Assembly: GCA_959020865.1 (NCBI GenBank)
Contig: CAUEUD010000241.1
Span: 1 to 5,282, forward strand
DNA: 5,282 nucleotides
Reading direction: 5' to 3'
From: Eubacterium limosum
GTDB lineage: Bacteria > Bacillota > Clostridia > Eubacteriales > Eubacteriaceae
Part shown: positions 1-5,282 of the stretch, in pieces
How positions within the stretch are numbered: the first letter of the stretch is position 1
Layout: every line of letters starts with the position of its first letter
Position numbers and translations under genes: made by a program
The notes under the pieces: model-generated
Database searches by the model: none
What the model saw: the letters and a program-made list of their open reading frames with translations, nothing else
What the model was told of the DNA's origin: nothing

Positions 1-41
1 TCGGCGGCCTTCAGCGCTTCGATGTAATTCGTCCGATCCAA
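1..41 (-). pseudogene. Possible Fic-family protein fragment, 5'-truncated and running off the window
   Basis: Read on the minus strand from 41 to 1, the bases encode LDRTNYIEALKAA. This resembles the segment that follows the catalytic HPFxxGNGR motif in many Fic (AMP-transferase/filamentation) proteins, where a pattern like DRxxYIxALxxAD is common. The frame is open to the left edge. To the right it meets a TAA stop after only four more codons, and no ATG start or ribosome binding site is present, so the upstream part of any such gene, including the catalytic motif, is absent. The stretch is GC-rich, unlike the AT-rich gene beginning at 48. Only about 13 residues support this call, so it is tentative; chance similarity is possible. 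Confidence 0.3.
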
Positions 42-47
42 GATGAG

Positions 48-443
48 ATGGTATTAGTTTCTGCGGCACTTTCTATCATCATGACCCGAATTAACACCGG
101 CGCATTTTTATGGATACCGATATTTATAACTTTTATCGAAGCATTTTTAATTAGTTTTATTGTTTCTTCGATCTTACCAATCGCTAAATGGGGTTGTGAT
201 CTGGCCCTAAAACTAAAAATAAAACCAAACAGTTTTATTTTTATTCTGATTTCAAATATTCCTGTCACAATAATTCTGGTGCTCATTCTGTCATTTTGCT
301 TAACCGCTTTAAATCTTGGTTTTTCAAAAGATTTTATGGCATCCTGGCTCCAGAGCATCCCCATTTCATTAACCGCTGTATACACTGTGTCTGTAATGAT
401 TACGCCTCTTGTCAACAGACTTGTCGAAAAAAGTCTTCATTAA
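48..443 (+). CDS. Small membrane protein, DUF2798-like, probably missing its N-terminus
   Basis: This 131-residue, very hydrophobic protein has membrane segments at about residues 1-14, 19-45, 62-90 and 99-124. The arrangement suits a tandem DUF2798 protein: two similar two-helix units, the second ending in a W-x(18)-P-L-V-x-R-L-V pattern (W100, PLVNRLV at 120-126). DUF2798 proteins have no known biochemical role. The family usually has roughly 15-20 residues before the point where this one starts. The frame stays open upstream to base 3, but that sequence looks like antisense of another gene and offers no ribosome binding site before ATG 43 or ATG 48. The gene is therefore probably 5'-truncated and may not be expressed. 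It is strongly AT-rich (many ATT, TTA and AAA codons), in contrast to the GC-rich genes to its right. The family call is from remembered pattern, not a search. Confidence 0.6.
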   Translation: MVLVSAALSIIMTRINTGAFLWIPIFITFIEAFLISFIVSSILPIAKWGCDLALKLKIKPNSFIFILISNIPVTIILVLILSFCLTALNLGFSKDFMASWLQSIPISLTAVYTVSVMITPLVNRLVEKSLH

Positions 444-460
444 ATTTCTTTAAAGGATAA

Positions 461-487
461 AACAGAGCAGGCAACTCCTGCTCTGTT
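461..487. terminator. Hairpin between convergent genes, likely intrinsic terminator
   Basis: A perfect 11-bp stem (AACAGAGCAGG paired with CCTGCTCTGTT) encloses a 5-base loop (CAACT). It starts 17 bases after the stop of the DUF2798-like gene and faces the minus-strand 120-residue gene, so it lies where a shared terminator is expected. Leftward transcripts would carry a U-rich tail (GUUUUAUCCUUU) after the stem, a better terminator tail than the rightward CAGGCAUAAAACC. Termination is therefore more convincing for the minus strand. Confidence 0.6.
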
Positions 488-557
488 CAGGCATAAAACC
501 TTCAGTCAGAGGCGTATAAGCACATTTCACTTGTTTAAGTTATGATTAACAAACCAT

Positions 558-593
558 CTTACTTCTTTTTAAAAATTTTACACCTTACTTCTT
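558..593. repeat. 10-bp direct repeat at the 3' end of the 120-residue gene
   Basis: CTTACTTCTT occurs at 558-567 and again at 584-593, 26 bases apart, separated by an A/T-rich spacer. On the minus strand the right copy (AAGAAGTAAG) encodes the last two lysines and the stop codon of the 120-residue gene; the left copy lies just beyond it. It may be a trace of a small duplication, or chance in a low-complexity stretch. Confidence 0.3.
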
Positions 594-947
594 CCGGACC
601 TCATAATACCCGTAGCGCTCCACCGAATCGTCCAGGCCGGCCAGCTTTTCGAGCTGGACCTTCAGGTTGGCGGTTTTGACGTTGTGGGCCACGGCCAGGC
701 CGCCTTTAAAGCTGATGATCACCACTGCCGCGTAAACGGTCTGGTGGTCTGTCGTGATCTTGAGCAGGGTACCAAAATCCTTCATCTCCTCTATGGCAAC
801 GCTGCGGATATCCCGCAGCTCAAGCCGCTGCCCCTTGTCATAGGCAATGATGGTGGGCACACGGTCAATGTCGAGAATGCAGGCCTTTTTAAAATCTGCC
901 AGCGAGGTGAAGCCCTCGCCCTCAAAATAAATAATCTTATAGTTCAT
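585..947 (-). CDS. Hypothetical protein, 120 aa, possibly PH-like fold
   Basis: I do not recognise this gene with certainty. The protein has no signal peptide or membrane helix and is rich in alternating hydrophobic stretches that look like beta strands (about residues 2-8, 31-36, 46-52, 60-66, 70-78, 83-88). A short amphipathic helix follows (about 91-104, KTANLKVQLEKLAG) and then a charged tail ending in EVRKK. Strands followed by a C-terminal helix recall small PH-like or GRAM-like domains, but this is a guess from pattern alone. The start at 947 is supported by a ribosome binding site (AAGGCGGT) about 7-8 bases upstream. It lies 66 bases downstream of the DeoR-type repressor on the same strand, so the two may share a transcript that ends at the hairpin at 461-487. 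Codon use is GC-rich, like the genes to the right and unlike the gene at 48-443. Nothing in the sequence ties it to sugar metabolism. Confidence 0.75.
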   Translation of the reverse strand: MNYKIIYFEGEGFTSLADFKKACILDIDRVPTIIAYDKGQRLELRDIRSVAIEEMKDFGTLLKITTDHQTVYAAVVIISFKGGLAVAHNVKTANLKVQLEKLAGLDDSVERYGYYEVRKK

Positions 948-1013
948 CGAATATACCGCCTTTTTTATGAATGTCCGCTGGGGACTTCTGAAATCAAATG
1001 CAGACCGCCGGAG

Positions 1014-1781
1014 TCAGTTCTTTGCCAGGATCAGCTTTGTCTCTCTGGAAATGTCCTCCGCGGCGCTTTCCTGTATGTTCTGGTCGATGATCAGCCCGGT
1101 CACGTCCTTCCAGCCGGCGTAGGCAAACAGCCCGGCGCTCTGGCATTTGCTGCTGTCACACACCGTGTAGGTGGCTGTGCTGGCAGCGATGACCTTTTTC
1201 TTGAACTCGGCCTCCTCGTAGGACAGCGTGGACGGGCCTGCCAGTCCTTTGAAGCCGTCAGAGCCCAGAAACGCAATGTCGGCGTGCACGGCCGCCAGCG
1301 CGCTGGTGGCCCAGTCGCCAACCGCGGCTTTACTGCTGCTGCGCACCAAACCGCCAAACAGGTATACCGCATTGTCAGATTCTGCCAGCATGGCTGCAAT
1401 GGTCACCGAGTTGGTGAAAATGGTCAGCCCTTCCTTCAGGAGCAGTTGTCTGGCGATGGCGCCAGTGGTGCTTCCCGTGTCCAGTATTACAGCGGCCCCG
1501 GGCTGGATAAGCCGGATGGCGGCTGTGGCGATGGCGGCCTTGGCGTCGGCGTGCTCGGATTCCTTAACATTGAGCGGGCGCTCCACAAAGTCACTTTTCG
1601 CGATGGCGCCGCCGTGGCTCTTGGTCGCAATGCCCTCCTCCTCCAGATAGATGATATCCTTTCGGATGGTTTCGGTAGAGACGCCAAAGCGCTCGGACAG
1701 GTTCCCAACCTTGATGCTGCCTTCCTTCATGAGGATCTGGGCAATGCGGTTCCGCCGGTCTGCTGTCAGTGATTTGCTCAT
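1014..1781 (-). CDS. DeoR/GlpR-family transcriptional repressor
   Basis: This full-length 255-residue regulator has the usual two-part DeoR layout. Residues 1-57 form a winged helix-turn-helix (helix-turn-helix about 23-42, VGNLSERFGVSTETIRKDI) followed by LEEEG and the HGGA motif (56-59). Residues about 75-235 form the DeoR sensor domain, with DTGSTT (101-106), TNS (123-125), FGG (142-144), FLGSDGF (171-177) and Lys195 in the expected order; in this family these regions bind a sugar phosphate. The start at 1781 has a strong GGGAGG ribosome binding site (1789-1794) with 7-base spacing. It is transcribed away from the dehydrogenase/PTS operon across a 188-bp region full of TTGTGATT-type half-sites, so it most likely represses that operon and itself. 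The inducer is probably a phosphorylated hexitol or ketose made through the neighbouring permease; this is inferred from context. Paralogues of this family (GlpR, FruR, AgaR, SrlR) cannot be told apart here. Confidence 0.93.
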   Translation of the reverse strand: MSKSLTADRRNRIAQILMKEGSIKVGNLSERFGVSTETIRKDIIYLEEEGIATKSHGGAIAKSDFVERPLNVKESEHADAKAAIATAAIRLIQPGAAVILDTGSTTGAIARQLLLKEGLTIFTNSVTIAAMLAESDNAVYLFGGLVRSSSKAAVGDWATSALAAVHADIAFLGSDGFKGLAGPSTLSYEEAEFKKKVIAASTATYTVCDSSKCQSAGLFAYAGWKDVTGLIIDQNIQESAAEDISRETKLILAKN

Positions 1782-1808
1782 AAGTGTGCCTCCCTTTTCT
1801 TTTTTACT

Positions 1809-1838
1809 ATTTTATCACATTTTTCCAACCAATCACAA
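1809..1838 (-). promoter_or_regulatory. Candidate promoter of the DeoR-type repressor gene
   Basis: On the minus strand, TTGTGA (1838-1833) and TAAAAT (1814-1809) are separated by 18 bases; they match the sigma-A -35 and -10 boxes at 4 of 6 and 5 of 6 positions. Transcription would start near 1802, leaving about 20 bases before the ATG, with the GGGAGG site in between. The -35 box lies inside one AATCACAA half-site and the -10 box overlaps another (TATCACAT), which fits autorepression. Confidence 0.5.
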
Positions 1839-1854
1839 CTAAATAAATGTGATT
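1831..1854. repeat. Inverted repeat AATCACA / TGTGATT in the divergent promoter region
   Basis: A perfect 7-bp inverted repeat, AATCACA (1831-1837) and TGTGATT (1848-1854), is separated by a 10-base A/T-rich spacer. The centres of the arms are 17 bases apart, more than one helical turn. It is the most symmetric element in the array and the best candidate for a primary operator between the two promoters. Confidence 0.6.
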
Positions 1855-1870
1855 TATTTTGATTTTTCGC

Positions 1871-1899
1871 TTGACAACAATAAATCGCAATGTTATACT
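1871..1899 (+). promoter_or_regulatory. Strong sigma-A-type promoter of the dehydrogenase/PTS operon
   Basis: A perfect -35 box TTGACA (1871-1876) and a good -10 box TATACT (1894-1899, 5 of 6) are separated by the ideal 17 bases. Transcription would begin near 1906, giving a leader of about 64 bases. A half-site variant (AATCGCAA 1883-1890) sits in the spacer, and two more lie downstream in the leader, so a promoter this close to consensus is probably held off by a repressor. Confidence 0.8.
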
Positions 1900-1969
1900 T
1901 TGGATAAGTTGTGAAATAAGTTTATTTTTATAGCGAATTATTGTGATTTTAAAGAAGTGAGGTATAAAC

Positions 1970-1984
1970 ATGAAAGCGAAAGCA
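1970..1984 (+). promoter_or_regulatory. Candidate cre (CcpA) site over the start codon
   Basis: ATGAAAGCGAAAGCA fits the Gram-positive catabolite-responsive consensus WTGNAANCGNWNNCA at every fixed position. It lies about 65 bases downstream of the predicted transcription start, where cre boxes can act as roadblocks. It also simply encodes MKAKA at the protein start, so coincidence is possible. Catabolite repression of a PTS sugar operon by CcpA would be normal in Firmicutes. Confidence 0.35.
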
Positions 1985-3241
1985 GTCCGTCTTTACGGAA
2001 AAGATGATTTACGGCTGGAGGAATTTGAATTGCCAGAGATCCGGGAGGATGAAATTCTGGTTAAGGTCATGAGCGACAGCATCTGCATGTCGACCTACAA
2101 GCTGGTGGACCAGGGCAAGGCCCATAAGCGCTGCCCGCAGAACGTGGACACTAACCCGGTCATCATCGGCCATGAGTTTGCAGGTGTAATTGTAAAGGTT
2201 GGTGAAAAATGGAAGGATCAGTTTAAGCCGGGCCAGAAATTCGCACAGCAGCCAGCCCTGAACTACAAGGGAAAGCTTGATTCTCCGGGCTACTCCTACG
2301 AATGGTGCGGCGGCGCCACCACCTACTGCATTATGCCGCACGAGGTCATGGAGCTGGGCTGCCTGATGCCCTATGAGGGAAAAAGCTTTTACAAGGCGTC
2401 TCTGGGCGAGCCCATGAGCTGCATTATCGGCGGGTACCACTCAAACTACCACACCAACAAGCGCGACCACAGCCATGCCATGGGCACCAAGGCAGGCGGC
2501 AATATTCTCATCATGGGCGGCTGCGGGCCTATGGGGCTGGGCGCAGTGGAATACGGCCTCAACTTTGAGAACAAGCCAAAACGCATTGTGGTGACTGACA
2601 TCGACGATGCCCGCATCGAACGGGCCAGAGCGGTGATCTCACCGGAAAGCGCAGCGCAGAAGGGCATCGAGCTGGTCTATGTGAATACCGCCGCTCTGGA
2701 GGACGCTTACGATGGCCTGATGGCCATCTCGGAGGGACACGGCTACGACGATGTTTTTGTGTACGCGCCGATCCGTCAGGTCGCTGAGCTGGGCGACCGG
2801 CTGCTGGCCTTTGACGGCTGCATGAACTTCTTTGCCGGCCCCACCAACAAGGACTTTATGGCCGATATTAACCTGTACAACGTCCACTACACCAGCAGCC
2901 ACATCATGGGCACCACCGGCGGCGACAACAATGACCTCATCGAGGCCAACGCTCTGGCCGCCAAAGGCATCATTGACCCGTCGGTGATGGTCACCCATAT
3001 CGGCGGCATTGACAGTATCGCAGAGGCGACTCTGGGGCTGCCCAAAATTCCGGGCGGCAAAAAGCTCACCTACACTCAGTTCGATATGCCTTTGACGGCC
3101 ATCGAAGATTTTGCTAAACTGGGGGAAACAGATCCGCTGTTTAAAAAGCTGGCAGACTGCTGCGACGCCCACAACGGATTGTGGAATGACGACGCTGAGG
3201 CCATCCTTTTCAGACATTTCGGCATTTGCGCCGAAGCCTGA
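1970..3241 (+). CDS. Zinc-dependent medium-chain dehydrogenase, L-sorbose-1-phosphate reductase-like
   Basis: This 423-residue cytoplasmic oxidoreductase belongs to the zinc alcohol/polyol dehydrogenase group. Catalytic zinc ligands are visible as Cys39 (DSICMST), His68-Glu69 in GHEFAG, and Glu147 in LGEPMSC. The cofactor fold follows, with GGCGPMGLG at 183-191; Asp210 at the end of the second strand (VVTDID) suggests a preference for NAD(H). The four-cysteine structural zinc lobe of classic alcohol dehydrogenases is missing around residues 90-115. Length and features recall SorE, which interconverts L-sorbose 1-phosphate and glucitol 6-phosphate, but the substrate cannot be read from sequence. 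The start is supported by a GTGAGGT ribosome binding site 7 bases upstream. It is the first gene of an operon and is followed after 73 bases by a mannitol-type PTS permease, so a hexitol phosphate or ketose phosphate made by that permease is the likely substrate. It may stand in for MtlD, which is not seen here. Confidence 0.88.
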   Translation: MKAKAVRLYGKDDLRLEEFELPEIREDEILVKVMSDSICMSTYKLVDQGKAHKRCPQNVDTNPVIIGHEFAGVIVKVGEKWKDQFKPGQKFAQQPALNYKGKLDSPGYSYEWCGGATTYCIMPHEVMELGCLMPYEGKSFYKASLGEPMSCIIGGYHSNYHTNKRDHSHAMGTKAGGNILIMGGCGPMGLGAVEYGLNFENKPKRIVVTDIDDARIERARAVISPESAAQKGIELVYVNTAALEDAYDGLMAISEGHGYDDVFVYAPIRQVAELGDRLLAFDGCMNFFAGPTNKDFMADINLYNVHYTSSHIMGTTGGDNNDLIEANALAAKGIIDPSVMVTHIGGIDSIAEATLGLPKIPGGKKLTYTQFDMPLTAIEDFAKLGETDPLFKKLADCCDAHNGLWNDDAEAILFRHFGICAEA

Positions 3242-3314
3242 GCGCACAGAGTAGCTGACATCACCGAGCCGACACCATTTTAAATGATTTTGTAAATTTT
3301 GAAGGAGAAGTATC

Positions 3315-5186
3315 ATGAAAGAGAAAGTTCAGGTTTTCGGCCGTTTTTTAAGCAGCATGGTTATGCCCAATATCGGCGCCTTTATCGCCTGGGGGCTGAT
3401 CGCTGCCCTCTTTATTAAAACCGGATGGCTGCCCAACGAACAGCTTGCACAGCTGGTGGACCCTATGAGCCAGTATCTGCTGCCACTGCTCATTGCCTAC
3501 ACAGGCGGCAAGCTCACAGGCGGCTCCCGCGGCGGCGTCATGGCTGCCATTGCCACGATGGGAGTCGTTGTCGCCACGGAGGTGCCGATGTTTTTAGGCG
3601 CCATGATTATGGGGCCCTTTGCCGGCTGGGTCATCAAAAAATTTGACGCCCTGGTCGAAGGGCACATCAAGGCCGGGTTTGAGATGCTGATCAACAATTT
3701 CTCGGTCGGCATTCTCGGCGGCATCCTCGCCATTCTGTCCTACTATGTCTTTGCGCCGGCCATGCTGGCTGCCACCGGCGCTATGGCTGCCGGCGTCCAG
3801 TTCTTTGTGAACCACAGCATCCTGCCCCTTGCCAGTCTCTTTATCGAACCGGCCAAGGTGCTGTTCCTGAACAACGCCATCAACCACGGTATTCTGACAC
3901 CCCTCGGATTACAACAGGTTCAGGAAGCCGGAAAATCCATCTTTTTTCTCATGGAATCCAACCCGGGGCCAGGTCTTGGTATTCTGCTGGCCTACTGCCT
4001 CGCCGGGAAGGGCAGCGCCAGAGATACGGCGCCAGGCGCCATTATCATCCATTTCTTTGGCGGTATCCACGAGATTTATTTTCCCTATGTGCTCATGAAC
4101 CCCGTCCTGCTTCTGGCGGTCATGGGCGGCGGCGCTGCGGGTGTCTTTACCTTTAACCTGCTGGGCGCTGGCCTGGTCGGCCCGGCCTCACCGGGTTCCA
4201 TTCTCGCCATTATGGCCATGGTTCCCAAAAGCGGCGGCTACCTGGGCGTGCTGGCCGGTGTGGCCGTGGCAGCGGTCGTCTCCTTTGCCATTGCCCTGCC
4301 ACTGCTCAAAATCTTTGGCAAAGACGAAAACCTCGAGGACGCCATCGCCAAAAAGGACGCCATGAAAGCCGCCGCCAAGGGCGAGACCGCCCCAGTCCTG
4401 AGCCCGGATACCGACGTTTCTGCCATCCGCCACATCGTTTTTGCCTGTGACGCGGGTATGGGCTCCTCAGCCATGGGCGCCACGGTTCTCAGCAAGAAGC
4501 TGAATGCGGCCGGCCGAGACGACATCTGCGTAGAACACGCCTCTGTCTCCGATATTCCGTCCCACGCCCAGATTGTCGTGACCCATCAGGACCTGCGCGA
4601 AAGGGCCGCTCACAGTGCCCCACAGGCAGAGCTTGTGCTGATCACCAACTTCATGAACGCGCCAGAGTACGATGTGCTGGCCGCACGCCTGTCCCAGACT
4701 GACACCCCAGCCGACCGCGAAGCGGCCAGCAGTTGTCCTGAGACCAGGACGGCCCATAACGCCTCCGAAATCCTGCCCCTTAACAGCATTCAGACCGGCT
4801 GCGCCCCCGATGACAAGGAGGCTGTGATCCGCCGCGCCGGCCAGATGCTTGTGGACAGCGGCTGCGTGGACGCAGACTACATCCCAGCCATGATCAAGCG
4901 CGAGGAATCCTTTGCGACCCATATCGGAAACGGTATCGCCATCCCCCACGGCGTTGAGGAGGCAAAGGCTAAAATCAAGCGAACCGGCCTGTCGGTCCAG
5001 CTCTTCCCAGACGGCACCTCTTGGGGCGACGTCACCGTAAAGGTCGTGATCGGCATTGCCGGAGCCGGCGATGACCATCTGGATATCTTAGCCAATATCG
5101 CCACCAAGCTGGCGGCACCAGAATCCGTTGACGCGCTCATGGATAAAACGCCAGAGGAACTCCAGGCATTTTTCACCCAGGCGTAA
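3315..5186 (+). CDS. mtlA: PTS mannitol-type transporter, fused IICBA
   Basis: This 623-residue inner-membrane permease takes up a hexitol and phosphorylates it with phosphate from PEP via EI and HPr. The IIC membrane domain covers about 1-335 and carries NNAINHG (186-192, His191) and GGIHEIYFPYV (249-259, with His252-Glu253), hallmarks of mannitol permeases. The IIB domain starts near 370 with ACDAGMGSS, where Cys378 is the phosphorylated residue (Cys384 in E. coli). A linker (about 460-485) leads to the IIA domain, where GNGIAIPHG holds the phospho-accepting His545 (His554 in E. coli). All three sites are intact and the length is close to the 637 residues of E. coli MtlA. The fused C-B-A order is the enteric layout; B. 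subtilis has a separate IIA (MtlF). The start has a strong GAAGGAGA site with 6-7-base spacing. It is second in the operon after the dehydrogenase. Mannitol is the best substrate guess, but glucitol or a related polyol is possible given its partner. Confidence 0.95.
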   Translation: MKEKVQVFGRFLSSMVMPNIGAFIAWGLIAALFIKTGWLPNEQLAQLVDPMSQYLLPLLIAYTGGKLTGGSRGGVMAAIATMGVVVATEVPMFLGAMIMGPFAGWVIKKFDALVEGHIKAGFEMLINNFSVGILGGILAILSYYVFAPAMLAATGAMAAGVQFFVNHSILPLASLFIEPAKVLFLNNAINHGILTPLGLQQVQEAGKSIFFLMESNPGPGLGILLAYCLAGKGSARDTAPGAIIIHFFGGIHEIYFPYVLMNPVLLLAVMGGGAAGVFTFNLLGAGLVGPASPGSILAIMAMVPKSGGYLGVLAGVAVAAVVSFAIALPLLKIFGKDENLEDAIAKKDAMKAAAKGETAPVLSPDTDVSAIRHIVFACDAGMGSSAMGATVLSKKLNAAGRDDICVEHASVSDIPSHAQIVVTHQDLRERAAHSAPQAELVLITNFMNAPEYDVLAARLSQTDTPADREAASSCPETRTAHNASEILPLNSIQTGCAPDDKEAVIRRAGQMLVDSGCVDADYIPAMIKREESFATHIGNGIAIPHGVEEAKAKIKRTGLSVQLFPDGTSWGDVTVKVVIGIAGAGDDHLDILANIATKLAAPESVDALMDKTPEELQAFFTQA

Positions 5187-5282
5187 TACGCCCTCCCACA
5201 TCGCAATCGCGGATTACAGAAGCAGGAGCCCTTAATTCCTTTTTACGCTCACCAACTGTATGGAGCATCACCAGCCTCCTTG

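Larger units (their letters stand above)
1813..1948. promoter_or_regulatory. Multi-site operator: six TTGTGATT-type half-sites
   Basis: Variants of one octamer recur on both strands. AATCACAA orientation: TATCACAT 1813-1820, AATCACAA 1831-1838, AATCGCAA 1883-1890. TTGTGATT orientation: ATGTGATT 1847-1854, TTGTGAAA 1909-1916, TTGTGATT 1941-1948. The first two sites overlap the candidate leftward promoter, the fourth lies within the spacer of the rightward promoter, and the last two lie downstream of its start point. DeoR-family repressors often bind several spaced copies of a short motif and can loop DNA, so this array is the likely target of the adjacent DeoR-type protein. The assignment rests on position and repetition only. 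Confidence 0.55.

Noticed and set aside
11..415. Minus-strand open frame (134 codons) opposite the DUF2798-like gene
   Set aside because: The plus-strand product has a coherent membrane-helix pattern; the antisense product is a mixed string, and its end overlaps the junction at 42-47 in a different frame from the Fic-like fragment.
684..1772. Long plus-strand open frame (362 codons) opposite the repressor
   Set aside because: It is antisense to the clear DeoR-type gene and part of the 120-residue gene; its product is a low-complexity Gly/Ala/Arg-rich string without motifs, as expected from the GC-rich codons of the opposite strand.
3242..3314. Spacer between dehydrogenase and PTS genes as a possible attenuator or promoter
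   Set aside because: It holds an AT-rich stretch and a short CATTTTAAATG palindrome but no convincing hairpin or promoter boxes; only the GAAGGAGA ribosome site is clear.
2639..3316. Minus-strand open frame (225 codons) opposite the dehydrogenase C-terminus
   Set aside because: It is a shadow of the dehydrogenase gene, with no recognisable motif.
4467..5078. Minus-strand open frame (203 codons) opposite the PTS IIB/IIA domains
   Set aside because: The plus strand encodes intact IIB and IIA active sites here; the antisense product has no family features or ribosome binding site.
5199..5215. ATCGCAAT near the end of the window as a further repressor half-site
   Set aside because: It matches a variant half-site (1884-1891) over eight bases but stands alone after a stop codon with no promoter nearby; chance is likely.
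5224..5244. Possible terminator after the PTS gene (AGGAG ... TTCCT followed by T5)
   Set aside because: The stem is only five pairs including one G-T, so it is too weak to call; the operon may continue past the window.

Overview
The window looks like a piece of a Firmicutes (Clostridia) chromosome. The reasons are strong AGGAGG-type ribosome binding sites, a sigma-A-like promoter with 17-bp spacing, a candidate CcpA (cre) box, and a complete PTS transporter beside a DeoR-type repressor. The GC-rich codon use (GCC, GGC, CTG), with AT-rich spacers, resembles acetogenic Eubacterium species (E. limosum group). That genus-level guess is an inference from style, not a match I could run.

Left edge (1-584). 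Bases 1-41 read on the minus strand as a short GC-rich fragment resembling the C-terminal part of Fic-family proteins. It abuts an AT-rich plus-strand gene for a small membrane protein of the DUF2798 type (48-443), which seems to lack its first 15 or so residues. The two lie head to head with no promoter or ribosome binding site between them, so this looks like a rearrangement or deletion junction. A strong hairpin (461-487) follows, placed between convergent genes.

Middle (585-1969). Two minus-strand genes follow: a 120-residue protein of unknown function, perhaps PH-like, and upstream of it a DeoR/GlpR-family repressor (255 aa). The 188-bp divergent region 1782-1969 holds a promoter for each direction and at least six copies of a TTGTGATT-type half-site, on both strands, overlapping both promoters.

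Right (1970-5186). A plus-strand operon encodes a zinc-dependent medium-chain dehydrogenase like L-sorbose-1-phosphate reductase (SorE), then a full-length mannitol-type PTS permease with fused IIC, IIB and IIA domains (MtlA, 623 aa). The likely logic is this: the permease imports and phosphorylates a hexitol (or ketose), the dehydrogenase interconverts the phosphorylated polyol and a ketose phosphate, and the divergent DeoR protein represses the operon and itself until a phosphorylated sugar appears. A cre-like box over the dehydrogenase start codon suggests added catabolite control. The usual mannitol partners (MtlD, separate MtlF, MtlR) are not in the window. The last 96 bases hold nothing certain.

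I see no RNA gene, CRISPR array, insertion sequence or clearly new defence system. The least ordinary points are the non-standard dehydrogenase/permease pairing, the multi-site operator and the junction at about 42-47.
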